This document shows, one piece after another, positions 36,975-46,438 of a stretch of 64,000 bases of DNA; position 1 is the first letter of the stretch; the number at the start of each line of letters is the position of its first letter. The notes under the pieces are model-generated. The model searched no databases. It was not told the origin of the DNA and saw nothing but the letters and a program-made list of their open reading frames with translations. Source of the DNA: Terriglobia bacterium (lineage in GTDB: Bacteria; Acidobacteriota; Terriglobia; Versatilivoradales; Versatilivoraceae). The translations under genes and the position numbers were made by a program. The DNA is taken from NCBI GenBank assembly GCA_022452285.1, contig JAKUNG010000002.1, positions 21,716-85,715 of the forward strand, given 5' to 3'.

Positions 36975-38198
36975 TTAAAGCCCCTTTAAAAGGGTATCAG
37001 CAAATACATTCCTTCGATTAGGCCGAACTCTGATTTCAGAATTTTCATTAAAAAATTCGATGGCTCCATCATGAAACTGAATACCGGTGAAAAAAAATGC
37101 ACCCTGCACAAGTCGCTTCTGACTACCTAAACTAATGGTTTTCGGATTTAAAAATCCCAAAGCAGGATGTCTTTTGGCCAATTCAAAACGATTAACCCAA
37201 AACACTTTTAGAATCTGCTTAATCAAATTTTTATCTACATTCTCATGGGTAATAACCTGCATAGAACCAACATTTAGCCAACCAAATCTAGCGCTAATTA
37301 TTGCCTTTCTTAATGCCTTGACTTTTAGGGTTTCAATCTCTTTAACAGTTAATTTTTCTTGTTGAACAAAAGAGAGTAGCTCTTCTCTCGTCATCTTATT
37401 TATTCTATCTTCTTCCTCGTAATGAAGAATTTCTCCATATCTTGACTTAACCAATGCGTGAGGTATGGGTTTGAAAAAATCATATTCTTGAATCAGTTTA
37501 TTTCGTACATTAGGTTCATATGGTACAACAAAAACATCAAAAGACGCTGTAGCTTGGATGATTGCTTGCGCTGGCAAAGCTCCTCCCAAAAATGCTGCAT
37601 CGGCAGAACCATCCCTAAGCATATCAACTGCAGAACTTTGGGGTGAAAACAAAGGTGTAAAATCATTCCTTCCGACCCCATGGGCTTCAAGAATTGGGAT
37701 AACAAACATTTCGAAACCGGCACCAGCTGGTCCAATAACCACTCTCTTGTCTCTTAATTGGTCAATTGAGCGAATACCTGCTTCCCTTTTCGTAACAAAC
37801 ATTGCCACCAATGGTGCCAACGTACAAACCGCTCTAATATCATATGCTCCTTCATCTTTCCAACTAGACTCTCCTCGACTAGCAAAGTAACTAATAGCTG
37901 AATTACACATGCCTAATTGAAATTCACCCGAGTTAAGTCGACGAATATTTTCCTGACTGCCTTTACTACCCTTGATTTGGAGTTTCCACTGATTCATTCC
38001 TCGGTGTGAGTTAAGCATGTCTGCAAGGGCACCGCCGACCACAGGAAACGTGCCTCCAACTGGGGAAGTACCAAAACTAAGAAAGCGCGTGTCTTGTTCT
38101 TTTTGACAACTAACAGACAGCATACAAATCACAACTAAAGAAAAACTGAACAAGTTCCACCCTAATTTTTGACCATGATACATAATTTTAGATTCCAT
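36975..38198 (-). CDS. TAXI-family TRAP solute-binding lipoprotein
   Basis: 407 residues. A lipoprotein signal ends in LSVSC (lipid-anchored Cys31). The mature part begins FGTSPVGGTFPVVGGALADML, the standard TAXI start, and includes NSGEFQLGMCNSAISYFA and VVIGPAGAGFEMFV. It captures the solute in the periplasm and hands it to the fused permease downstream; known TAXI ligands include glutamate-like and other carboxylates. An ATG at 38183 with GGA 10 bases upstream is an equally good start and would leave the signal intact. It faces a divergent symporter operon. Confidence 0.9.
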   Translation of the reverse strand: MESKIMYHGQKLGWNLFSFSLVVICMLSVSCQKEQDTRFLSFGTSPVGGTFPVVGGALADMLNSHRGMNQWKLQIKGSKGSQENIRRLNSGEFQLGMCNSAISYFASRGESSWKDEGAYDIRAVCTLAPLVAMFVTKREAGIRSIDQLRDKRVVIGPAGAGFEMFVIPILEAHGVGRNDFTPLFSPQSSAVDMLRDGSADAAFLGGALPAQAIIQATASFDVFVVPYEPNVRNKLIQEYDFFKPIPHALVKSRYGEILHYEEEDRINKMTREELLSFVQQEKLTVKEIETLKVKALRKAIISARFGWLNVGSMQVITHENVDKNLIKQILKVFWVNRFELAKRHPALGFLNPKTISLGSQKRLVQGAFFFTGIQFHDGAIEFFNENSEIRVRPNRRNVFADTLLKGL

Positions 38199-38463
38199 CT
38201 TCTATTTACTAAAGGTAACTAAAGATATCTGAAATTTACCATAACTTACTAGGCAGAGCTATGTTATCTGTTACGAATAGTACTACAGCCAAAAAGCCTA
38301 ATAAAACTAATCTTGTTGCAGCAGGACCTAAGCAGGGCAACAGATTCTCTACTAAACACAAAATATATTCAAATTTTCCCTGTTTAAACTGTATGTGATA
38401 CCCTATAAGTCAAATAATTACTTACTAAGTTTTATAATGTCTATCACCTACCTTGATTAAGTA

Positions 38464-38724
38464 ATGCTAAAAAAATCAGAAAATTTTCTAGTCATTGCTG
38501 TTTTACTAGTCTACATTTTGCATCAGGACATATGGTTTTGGAATACAGCGAAACCGTTCTTCTTTGGGTTCATGCCGATTGGACTTTTTTATCACGTTTG
38601 TTTCTCCCTTGTTGCTTCAGTAATTATGTGCTTATTAGTTAAACATTGTTGGCCAGAATACCTTGAAAAAGAAGTGGATGATATAGAACATAACCACTTA
38701 CCTGATTCTAAACCTCAGGATTAG
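38464..38724 (+). CDS. DUF3311-like small membrane protein
   Basis: 86 residues, two hydrophobic helices (about 8-26 and 34-62) and an acidic tail. The pattern of a first helix, a short [21 protein letters not shown] stretch and a second helix fits DUF3311, which is regularly encoded just before sodium:solute symporters. The symporter starts 8 bases after its stop. It may be an accessory subunit of the symporter; this is inferred from gene order. Confidence 0.72.
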   Translation: MLKKSENFLVIAVLLVYILHQDIWFWNTAKPFFFGFMPIGLFYHVCFSLVASVIMCLLVKHCWPEYLEKEVDDIEHNHLPDSKPQD

Positions 38725-38732
38725 TCTTAATC

Positions 38733-40376
38733 ATGATCCCTACTATTGTTATCTTCTCCTACCTCGCTTTGGTTCTATATATCGGAATTTTTGCATTTAA
38801 GCGATCCTCAAAAAGATCGGGTGCAGAAGACTTTTTTCTAGCTAGTCGCTCTCTTGGTCCCTATGTATTTCTATTTTCATTATTCGGTACAAACATGACG
38901 GCATTTACGATTTTAGGAGCATCAGGACATGCCTTTAACCACGGGATTGTAACTTATGGACTTATGGCTTCATCTTCTGCTCTTATTATTCCCTTAACTC
39001 TTTTTTTTATTGGTACTCGGACATGGTTTCTAGGTAAAAAATATGGTTTTATGACCCCAGTACAGATGTTTCGAGATCGCTGGGAATGTCGACATATTGG
39101 TACAGTTATCTTTGTCGCACAAGCTTGTTTCCTAATTCCCTACATTATAATTGCTGTAATGGGAGGAGGAGCTACCTTCTACTCTATCAGTGGAGGAATA
39201 ATTCCATTCTGGCTAGGCGGAGGAATTGTTGCAGTAGTGGTAACAAGTTATGTCTTCTTTGGAGGGATGAGGGGTACGGCCTGGGTAAATACCTTTCAAA
39301 CGACCCTTTTCCTTGGTTTTGGAGGGCTGGCCCTTTATGTTATTTCTTTAGGAATAGGTGGCTTTGACAATGTAATAAATAATATTGCTGATTCTCCAAC
39401 TCTATCATCCTTACTGACAAGGGAAAATGTTTCTCCTTTGATCTTTTTTAGTTATACATTTATCCCTCTTTCATCGATAGCTTTCCCTCACATTGGCATT
39501 TTTTGTTTGACCGCCAAAAAGGTTACTCAATTCAAAAAAACAGTCATCTTTTATCCCTTATGTATTTTAGCAATCTGGTTGCCTTGCGTTTTACTTGGAG
39601 TTGTAGCAAATGGTTTAACTGATTCACCAAAGATTCAGGAAAAACAACAAGCCCGTGAATTTTTGTCCAGTTCAGAAATGCCACTTTCTATTAATGATCA
39701 AAAAAAATTTCAACAACAAATGGCAGCTGATGACATTATTCCGATCCTTTTAAAGCGTTATGCACCACTTTGGTTAGCAGGAATTTTGGGAGCAGGAATT
39801 TTGGCAGCAGTTATGGCTAGTGACTCACAAATACTTGCACTTTCTACAATGTTTACAGAAGACATCTTTGCTTTCTATGGAGGTAAATTACGTTTTGGAG
39901 AGGTCGTCCAAGTCCAAACCGGTCGCCTTTTTATTGCCTTAATCACTCTAGTTGCTTATGTTGTTGCCTTGAATTTACCTGCCTCAATTTTTGGACTGGC
40001 AGTTCAATATGCCTTTTCTGGGTATGCTGCTCTTTTTCCCTTACTCGTAGGAGCACTTTTTTGGAAAGGTAGCACCTCCTGGGGTGCACTAGCGAGCACC
40101 GTATGGGCGATTTCCTCAGTAATAGCACTGGCTATCTTTCAATCGGTTTTCCCTGCTCCAGTTAGCTCTCCTTACATAATTTGGTCGGTAGAGGGATTAG
40201 ACGTCATTGTTAGAACTCCTGGAGGAACCACAATTTTAGGATTTCTGCCCGTGGTTCCAATGACTCTAATTTCTGCAGGTTTAATGGCTGGAGTATCTTT
40301 ACTAACAAAAAAACCTAGCCTGAATACCATTAATCGCTATTTTTTCAATGAATCTAGCATGCAAAAGACTACCTAA
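38733..40376 (+). CDS. Sodium:solute symporter (SSS family)
   Basis: 547 residues with about 13 helices. The SSS signature is recognisable in residues 28-75 ([20 protein letters not shown]) and in [29 protein letters not shown], which holds the sodium-site serines. SSS carriers bring in amino acids, carboxylates, sugars or urea with sodium. Operon with the DUF3311-like gene and divergent from the TRAP/TAXI system, suggesting a nutrient-uptake zone. The substrate is not predictable; monocarboxylates are common for DUF3311-linked members. Confidence 0.87.
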   Translation: MIPTIVIFSYLALVLYIGIFAFKRSSKRSGAEDFFLASRSLGPYVFLFSLFGTNMTAFTILGASGHAFNHGIVTYGLMASSSALIIPLTLFFIGTRTWFLGKKYGFMTPVQMFRDRWECRHIGTVIFVAQACFLIPYIIIAVMGGGATFYSISGGIIPFWLGGGIVAVVVTSYVFFGGMRGTAWVNTFQTTLFLGFGGLALYVISLGIGGFDNVINNIADSPTLSSLLTRENVSPLIFFSYTFIPLSSIAFPHIGIFCLTAKKVTQFKKTVIFYPLCILAIWLPCVLLGVVANGLTDSPKIQEKQQAREFLSSSEMPLSINDQKKFQQQMAADDIIPILLKRYAPLWLAGILGAGILAAVMASDSQILALSTMFTEDIFAFYGGKLRFGEVVQVQTGRLFIALITLVAYVVALNLPASIFGLAVQYAFSGYAALFPLLVGALFWKGSTSWGALASTVWAISSVIALAIFQSVFPAPVSSPYIIWSVEGLDVIVRTPGGTTILGFLPVVPMTLISAGLMAGVSLLTKKPSLNTINRYFFNESSMQKTT

Positions 40377-40408
40377 AAATAACTTAATAACTTTCAATTA
40401 GACCCTTA

Positions 40409-41686
40409 CTACCAAGCTACCAACGCATCTTCAAAAATTTCAGCAAGGTCATCGCTGGAGGCAGGTCTAGGTGAGAGTTTAGTTACACGGTGTTGAGGAA
40501 GGGTTCCTTGAACTAGTTGTGGAATGTCTTCATAATCATAACCCAAAGCTTTTAACCCATTTGGCAACCTTAGTTCTTGGATTAAACTTACAATTTGATC
40601 GGAAAGGATTTCACCGGCGTCTGCTAATAATTTATTCGAAACATTAGCACCAAGAATTTTAGCTGCCGTAAGATGTCTTTCAGGACATGCAGAACCGGTA
40701 AACCGAAAAACGGAGGGCGCATTTAAGATAACTGAGATACCGTGTGGAACCATTGCATGATCAACATCATACCCATCAGGATGAAAGGTCTTCACCATAC
40801 CCGAAACAGGATAGGACATACCATGTGGCAAGTGAACACCAGCATTCCCAAAACCGACTCCTGCATAAGATGCGGCTAATAACATTTTCGAACGGGCTAA
40901 ATCATCAGAAGGGTCGTCTACAGCTCTAAATAAAAACTGGGAAACCAGCCGTAAAGCTTCCAGCGACCACACATCGCTAATAGGATTAGAACCCTGATAT
41001 GCAGGTCTAATCATAGGAGTTTCAGGATAACTACGTTGTTCAAATGGAATTGCTGTATACGATTCAAGAGCATGGCTCAGAACATCCAAACCAGTAGAGG
41101 CACCCACCGCTGGAGGCATAGTTCTTGTGTTCTCAGGATCCAACAGGCCTAAGGTTGGTTTTAACCGTCTATGAGCGATTCCCGTTTTAGCTTTCATTGT
41201 TTTTAAATCAAAAATTGCAACTCCAGTTGTCTCACTGCCAGTCCCAGCGGTAGTAGGAATAGCAATCAAAGGCTTCAAGATCCCTGGAACAGGCACTCCT
41301 TTGCCTATAGGAGCGTTAACGTAGTCGAGAAAATCTGCAGGATAACTAGAATATAAATTTGCGGCTTTTGCTGTATCAATTGTCGAACCCCCACCAATAG
41401 CCAAGAATCCATCAACTCTATTCTCAACAGCAACTGAAACAGCCTCTTGAATTGATTCATCCGTCGGTTCAATTTTTATAGCATCAAATAATAAAAAGGA
41501 CACCTTTGCATCTTCTAGAGCCTGCAACGCTACTGTAACTGGAGGTAATTCTCGTAATGCTGGATCAACTACAACCATCAGCTTATCGAGATTCAAATCT
41601 TTACAATCCATACCAACTTCCTGGGTCACTCCACAGCCAAACCGGATGTTAGAGGTAGCCATATTAAAAGCAATTTCTTGGGGCAT
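40409..41686 (-). CDS. Iron-containing alcohol dehydrogenase, hydroxyacid-oxoacid transhydrogenase-like
   Basis: 425 residues, group III Fe-alcohol dehydrogenase. GGGSTIDTAKA binds NAD; LDVLSHALES, HLPHGMSYP and MVPHGISVI carry the metal-binding aspartate and histidines. The longer-than-usual insert with RPAYQGSNPISDVWSLEA is the mark of the ADHFE1/hydroxyacid-oxoacid transhydrogenase group, which oxidises 4-hydroxybutyrate while reducing 2-oxoglutarate to D-2-hydroxyglutarate. TAGGAG precedes the ATG by about 6 bases. It is the last of four minus-strand genes. The link to L-2-hydroxyglutarate oxidase at 49.0 kb is suggestive. Confidence 0.8.
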   Translation of the reverse strand: MPQEIAFNMATSNIRFGCGVTQEVGMDCKDLNLDKLMVVVDPALRELPPVTVALQALEDAKVSFLLFDAIKIEPTDESIQEAVSVAVENRVDGFLAIGGGSTIDTAKAANLYSSYPADFLDYVNAPIGKGVPVPGILKPLIAIPTTAGTGSETTGVAIFDLKTMKAKTGIAHRRLKPTLGLLDPENTRTMPPAVGASTGLDVLSHALESYTAIPFEQRSYPETPMIRPAYQGSNPISDVWSLEALRLVSQFLFRAVDDPSDDLARSKMLLAASYAGVGFGNAGVHLPHGMSYPVSGMVKTFHPDGYDVDHAMVPHGISVILNAPSVFRFTGSACPERHLTAAKILGANVSNKLLADAGEILSDQIVSLIQELRLPNGLKALGYDYEDIPQLVQGTLPQHRVTKLSPRPASSDDLAEIFEDALVAW

Positions 41687-41744
41687 CTACACTCCTATAT
41701 TAGGGGAAACTTCCATCGTGTTTTAGTTCTAACCGCTTGGTTGA

Positions 41745-42938
41745 TCATTTGGAACCGAAACAGAAAAGCTGCCCATCATGGGACCCTATAACAATCTTCC
41801 CATATGCTATTGCTGGTGAAGCTGACAATGGACTGCCTGTGTCAAAATTCCACAGTTCTTTACCGGAATCTAAGCTTAACATGTAAAACCGACCATCGTA
41901 AGATCCAACATAAACTTGATTACCAGAAATTACAGGAGAAGAATCAACTCTGCCACCAGTCAAAAAGGTCCAAAGTATTTCTCCTGAACTTGCCTGCAAA
42001 CAATAAACTCTTTTATCTCTGCCACCTAGAATGACTCTACCTTCTTTTACTGCAGCTGAAGAATAAAAAGGAAGCTGACTTTTTTCAGACTGATATCGCC
42101 AAGAGATTTTTTGTGTCCTGTAGTTGATTGCGATCACTTCATTACTAAATGTTCCAAAAAAGGCTTGGTCTCCTGACAGGGCTGAAGAAGCACCTGAATA
42201 TCCAACGCTTGGAATATGAAAAAGCTCTCTACCATCAGAAACTCTAATAGCTCTAAAAGTTTCATCACAGCCTGAAATATAGGTTACTTCTTTCATAACA
42301 CTAGGGGTTGCGTGGACAAAACCATCTGTTGCGATCTTCCAAATAAGGGTTCCCGATTTAGCTGTCAACGAGTATAGATGACTATCATAAGATCCAACTA
42401 AGACTTGGTCTCCTACTATCACTGGAGAGGATTTTATTTCTCCATCGGTGCGAAAACTCCAAACCTTCTCACCAGTTGACCTATTGACAGCATGCAAAAC
42501 TCCATCTAAATCTCCAATGTAAACTAACTCCTTACCAACACTGGGAGATGATTCTCCTATACCGAACTTTGTCGCAGAATACCTCCATATTTCTTGCCCT
42601 GAATCTAAACTTATTGCTAATAAATTTCCAGACTGGGATCCAACATATACCATACCATCTGAAATAGCAGCAGAAGACTCTATGGAATCACCAACATCAA
42701 AGGTCCAGCGGAGATCAGTTAATTCTGGGTTGTCAGAAATAGTTAAACCCGTTAGGTTTGGGTTTCCTCGGAATTGCGGCCAAGCCTCGTTACTAAAGGA
42801 TTTTGCCTGCGAACGGTTCTGAACATTCGAAGAAATTAGGTAATTAGAGCAAACAAAAATTGAAACTAAGAAAAAGAACTTTGTAAATGCTTGGAATTTG
42901 ATAACACTCATCGAAATAAATTTTTCACTCCGGAACAT
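41745..42938 (-). CDS. Secreted PQQ-like beta-propeller repeat protein
   Basis: 397 residues: an N-terminal hydrophobic signal or anchor (about 15-35), then WPQFRGNPNLTGL and seven or so repeats with the blade pattern VYVGSxxGxLxALxxxSGxxxW. At this size it lacks the catalytic insertions of PQQ alcohol dehydrogenases (about 600 residues), so it is more like BamB-type or binding propellers. Placed 22 bases after one Fe-alcohol dehydrogenase and 58 before another. It probably acts in the periplasm; what it binds is unknown. Confidence 0.8.
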   Translation of the reverse strand: MFRSEKFISMSVIKFQAFTKFFFLVSIFVCSNYLISSNVQNRSQAKSFSNEAWPQFRGNPNLTGLTISDNPELTDLRWTFDVGDSIESSAAISDGMVYVGSQSGNLLAISLDSGQEIWRYSATKFGIGESSPSVGKELVYIGDLDGVLHAVNRSTGEKVWSFRTDGEIKSSPVIVGDQVLVGSYDSHLYSLTAKSGTLIWKIATDGFVHATPSVMKEVTYISGCDETFRAIRVSDGRELFHIPSVGYSGASSALSGDQAFFGTFSNEVIAINYRTQKISWRYQSEKSQLPFYSSAAVKEGRVILGGRDKRVYCLQASSGEILWTFLTGGRVDSSPVISGNQVYVGSYDGRFYMLSLDSGKELWNFDTGSPLSASPAIAYGKIVIGSHDGQLFCFGSK

Positions 42939-42960
42939 CTTTTATAATTCAAGAAAGTCT

Positions 42961-44109
42961 TTACAAACTCGACCGGTAAACCTCAAGGGCACCAGATCTA
43001 TCAAATGCTCTGGGATTAAATTGCCCCGTCCACTGTTTAGCTGCAGCATTAGCTAGCCTACTAAGGTCATCTTCAAAAATATCGAAGTGTCCTAGTGTTG
43101 AAGGCATATTACCCAAACGTACCATTTCTTCCAATTGACAAGCTAATTCTTCAGGATTATCTTCATCTAGGTTTCCACTCTCTACGATTTGAATAAGTTC
43201 ATGATAACGGTCTCCAACAACTGGCATGTTCCATCGAACTACCTTTGGAAGTAAAATTCCTATGGCAACTCCATGGGTAATTCCATGAAAACACGTAAGA
43301 GGGTTAGCACAAGCATGACTAGCACCCAGCATTGAATTCTCAATTGCCACTCCTGCAAAATGAGCTCCTAACAGCATACCCGCTCGGGCATTGAGGTTAT
43401 TTGAATTCTCTAACATTCTTGTGTAACTATTTTGTAAAATTCGCCAAGCTTCACAGGAGTACTCTTCTGAAAAGGAATTTCTCTGTGTTGAAACATAACT
43501 TTCAATAGCATGGGAGATGGCATCGAAACCAGCAGCAACTGAAACTTGAATTGGTTGAGACAGTGTTAGAACTGGATCCAGTATGACAGCATTAAAAATT
43601 GCCTTAGGGTCTCCACAAGCCATCTTCATATTAGTATTATTGTCAGTAATAAGAGCATAACTTTGTGCTTCACTACCAGTACCAGCAGTCGTCGGCACTC
43701 CTATCATAGGCAGAAAATTTTCGGAAGCCTTACCGTAGCCCCTGTAGTCCTGCATGCATCCACCATTAGTCAAAAGAAAATTGATTCCTTTAGCACAATC
43801 CAAGGAACTTCCTCCACCCAAACCAATGATAGAATCAATATTAAATTGTCCTGCAAATTCTTTACCTTTACTCACCATTAAGGAATCTGGATTTTCCTTA
43901 AAATCATCAAAGACAATTGGGTCACAGCCCGTCTTTTCTAAATGACCAATTGCCTTCTGAACGTGACCTGAGTTCACTAAGCCTCGATCAGCTACTAACA
44001 GGGGGCGTTTAAATCCAAAGTCATTAGCTAATTCGCCCAATTTGTTAAGTGTCCCATCACCAAAAAACACAGTATCTTTTAGTTTAGCTTTGAAAGGAAT
44101 TAGATTCAT
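42961..44109 (-). CDS. Iron-containing alcohol dehydrogenase
   Basis: 382 residues, standard length. GLGGGSSLDCAKG binds the dinucleotide; FDAISHAIES, SHACANPLT and HGITHGVAI supply the Asp and His metal ligands. It oxidises an alcohol or hydroxyacid with NAD. It differs from the downstream paralogue in lacking the transhydrogenase insert. It sits 66 bases after the gamma-glutamyltransferase gene in the same run. Alcohol specificity cannot be read from sequence. Confidence 0.88.
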   Translation of the reverse strand: MNLIPFKAKLKDTVFFGDGTLNKLGELANDFGFKRPLLVADRGLVNSGHVQKAIGHLEKTGCDPIVFDDFKENPDSLMVSKGKEFAGQFNIDSIIGLGGGSSLDCAKGINFLLTNGGCMQDYRGYGKASENFLPMIGVPTTAGTGSEAQSYALITDNNTNMKMACGDPKAIFNAVILDPVLTLSQPIQVSVAAGFDAISHAIESYVSTQRNSFSEEYSCEAWRILQNSYTRMLENSNNLNARAGMLLGAHFAGVAIENSMLGASHACANPLTCFHGITHGVAIGILLPKVVRWNMPVVGDRYHELIQIVESGNLDEDNPEELACQLEEMVRLGNMPSTLGHFDIFEDDLSRLANAAAKQWTGQFNPRAFDRSGALEVYRSSL

Positions 44110-44175
44110 TGAAATCGAATTTTGTTGTTTTATTTACTCACATCAAAGATGGTGTACTTAAGGTCCAAATAGTAA

Positions 44176-45813
44176 TTAAAAACCTGCAGCATGCCCATCT
44201 TTTCTAGATTCAGAGGCACCATGGTACACTTGGTTAAATGCATCAAAGCCAATCGCTTGATACCCACCAAAAGGTCCCCCATTAAGATTAATTCTGTGTC
44301 CCATTTTTTGGAGTTCATTCACTTGTTCTATACTGAAACCTGGTTCCAGTTCTATTATGCCTGCTGTCCTCATCTTACCACCTGTTGGGTCAGATGACCC
44401 ATCGTGGTTAATTCTTGGCGCATCCCCAGCTTCTTGGAGATTCATATTAAAATCAATTAAATTAATAACCACCTGAACCTGTCCCAAAGGTTGAAAATCT
44501 CCTCCCATTACCCCAAAGCTCAAAAAAGGTTCTTCATCCTTGGTTATAAAACCAGGAATAATGGTGTGAAATGGCCTCTTATGCGGAGCATATGTATTAA
44601 ATTGTCCTTCTTCTAATGTGAAAAGTTCTCCTCTATTCTGCATCATAAAACCAAGTCCCTCTGGAGTCATTCCAGATCCCATTCCTCGAAAATTACTTTG
44701 AATTAGTGAGACCATACACCCTGATTCATCTGCAACTGTAAGATACACTGTATCAGACACCTTCAAAACAGGATTCCCTGCCTCGTATCGTTTCCCCGCC
44801 TTTTTGGAATCTAATAGGTTTCTGCGTTGACGGGCATATTCTTTGGATATCAAATCACTAACTGGGATTCGATTGAACTCTGGATCTGCATAAAATCGAG
44901 CTCGATCCTCAAAAACTATTTTTTTTGCTTCTACGAAATGATGGATGTATTCGGCAGCGCCAAATCCCATATTTCGAATATCGTAATCTTCCAAAATATT
45001 TAACATCTGTAGCACGGCAATACCCTGACTATTAGGAGGAAGTTCCCACACCTGATACCCCCTATAGTTAGTGGATACAGGTTCAATCCAATTTGACTGA
45101 TGGTCTGATAAATCCTTCTCCTTAATAAATCCACCTAATTTACTGAGATAGCTCTCTATCTTTTTTGCAATTTCTCCTTCATAAAAAGCTTCTCTTCCCC
45201 AATCACCTATCTTCTCAAGAGTGTCTGCAAGTCCGGGATTTCTAAATATCTCTCCCTCCAAAGGAGCTCTACCATTTATAGTAAAAGTTTCTTTGAATCC
45301 TGGCCATCTATCGTGAATTGGCACACTATTTTCCCAGCTTTCGGAAATTACTTCTGATACTGGAAACCCTTTTCTTGCGTAGTAAACAGCTGGAGCCAAT
45401 AGACGTTTCATTGGAAGCTTACCAAACCGTTTATGCAGTTTAAACCAACCATCGACACAGCCGGGTACCGAAACAGAGAGTGGCCCGTATGAAGGAATCT
45501 TCTTTAAACCCTGATTTTTTAAGTGCTCTAAAGAAAGTGCATAGGGAGAGCGACCGCTAGCGTTGAGTCCGATCAACTTTCGGGATCCAGGCTCCCAAAT
45601 CATACCAAAGAGATCTCCGCCAATACCATTCGACACAGGCTCAACAACTCCTAACATTGCATTTGAAGCAATCGCTGCATCAACTGCAGAACCCCCACTT
45701 TTGAGTATGTCAATTGCTACTTGAGTTGCCAACGGCTGACTAGTAGCAGCCATCCCATTTTGGGATAACACTTCTGAACGAGTAGCCCACCTCCCACTAG
45801 ATCTTTTAATCAC
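44176..45813 (-). CDS. ggt: Gamma-glutamyltransferase family protein (Ntn hydrolase)
   Basis: 545 residues from GTG at 45813, chosen because AAGGAG lies 4 bases upstream and family members begin near RSEVLSQNGMAATSQPLA; an upstream ATG (45897) would add an unusual basic tail. The self-cleaving proenzyme uses the first threonine of the small subunit, here Thr355 in SDTVYLTVADESG. PVSNGIGGDLFGMIW and the C-terminal FSFGVMGGDFQPLG match the cytoplasmic-type (YwrD-like) GGT group. No signal peptide is seen. It hydrolyses or transfers gamma-glutamyl groups, for example from glutathione. First gene of a four-gene run. Confidence 0.88.
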   Translation of the reverse strand: MIKRSSGRWATRSEVLSQNGMAATSQPLATQVAIDILKSGGSAVDAAIASNAMLGVVEPVSNGIGGDLFGMIWEPGSRKLIGLNASGRSPYALSLEHLKNQGLKKIPSYGPLSVSVPGCVDGWFKLHKRFGKLPMKRLLAPAVYYARKGFPVSEVISESWENSVPIHDRWPGFKETFTINGRAPLEGEIFRNPGLADTLEKIGDWGREAFYEGEIAKKIESYLSKLGGFIKEKDLSDHQSNWIEPVSTNYRGYQVWELPPNSQGIAVLQMLNILEDYDIRNMGFGAAEYIHHFVEAKKIVFEDRARFYADPEFNRIPVSDLISKEYARQRRNLLDSKKAGKRYEAGNPVLKVSDTVYLTVADESGCMVSLIQSNFRGMGSGMTPEGLGFMMQNRGELFTLEEGQFNTYAPHKRPFHTIIPGFITKDEEPFLSFGVMGGDFQPLGQVQVVINLIDFNMNLQEAGDAPRINHDGSSDPTGGKMRTAGIIELEPGFSIEQVNELQKMGHRINLNGGPFGGYQAIGFDAFNQVYHGASESRKDGHAAGF

Positions 45814-45817
45814 TTGT

Positions 45818-45822
45818 CTCCT
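45818..45822 (-). promoter_or_regulatory. Ribosome binding site deciding the gamma-glutamyltransferase start
   Basis: AGGAG within TAAGGAG on the minus strand, 4 bases before GTG at 45813. No comparable site precedes the ATG at 45897. Confidence 0.5.
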
Positions 45823-46333
45823 TAAAGAGATTGTTTTCAATGCAGATTTTTTCACTCTTGAAGGGACAAGAAAATCTGCATTTATATATAAGGTCACTAA
45901 ATAGACATTTTCTTTGTGTTGCTCTAGATATATTCATCGAACCCCATTTAATGATTGAAAGCTAATAATCAATAAGGTCTTCGCACTCTGCTAGTTCTAG
46001 TTATTTACATCCATAAAATTATCAGAAGCATCTATTTTTGAGAAAACCTTTTTGAATTCTAGTCATGCCAGTTTATAGGCAGAACTTTCTATTACTATCA
46101 TCGATTAGTAGGATAATAGATGCTATTAAACGATTTTCCCAGTTTAAATTTAAACTCCGGCTAACTCCAGGAACTCTCCTTACTTCAGTTTTTGCATTAA
46201 TCAATAATAAATCATTTTCTTTGTTTAAATTAAAAGAAGAAAAACTAGCCTATTTTCATCAATTAAGCCTAAGTCTTGAATATGACTTTTTCTTTTTAAC
46301 AAAGCTCTTAGGATCTTAATTTATTGGTATTCC

Positions 46334-46342
46334 TGCTATAAT
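46334..46342 (+). promoter_or_regulatory. Extended -10 promoter upstream of the PBP gene
   Basis: TGCTATAAT: a consensus TATAAT at 46337-46342 preceded by the TGn extension at 46334-46336, so a good -35 box is not needed (none is seen at 17 bases). Transcription would start near 46349, giving a leader of about 90 bases. Confidence 0.5.
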
Positions 46343-46389
46343 TGCCTCCTAGTTATTTTTTTACTTGAGGATAATTAGAAGGTTTTATT

Positions 46390-46425
46390 CAACCAGCTCC
46401 CAGCTGGGTTGTCATTTTTTGTTTT
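46390..46425 (+). terminator. Terminator-like hairpin in the PBP leader
   Basis: CAACCAGCT, loop CCC and AGCTGGGTTG form a 9-bp stem with one bulged G (46390-46411), followed by a T-rich tail TCATTTTTTGTTTT. It lies between the extended -10 promoter and the ATG at 46439, only 14 bases from the start. It could be an attenuator of the downstream gene or the end of a short leader RNA. Confidence 0.6.
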
Positions 46426-46438
46426 AAAAAGTTAAAAG

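Larger units (their letters stand above)
45898..46438. other. 541-base intergenic region upstream of the PBP gene
   Basis: No convincing gene. An 84-codon reading frame at 46065-46319 has no ribosome site or recognisable family. The right end carries an extended -10 promoter and a terminator-like hairpin, listed separately. The left part must hold the promoter of the gamma-glutamyltransferase run. Confidence 0.6.

Noticed and set aside
38261-38398. 45-codon frame in the TAXI/DUF3311 divergent region, ending in CLNCM
   Set aside because: Only a weak purine stretch before the ATG and low-complexity composition; probably chance.
41745-42938. PQQ-dependent alcohol dehydrogenase beside the Fe-alcohol dehydrogenases
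   Set aside because: At 397 residues it is too short and shows only propeller repeats, with no catalytic or haem-binding segments.
46065-46319. 84-codon plus-strand frame upstream of the PBP gene
   Set aside because: No ribosome site and no family resemblance; it ends before the promoter of the PBP gene.
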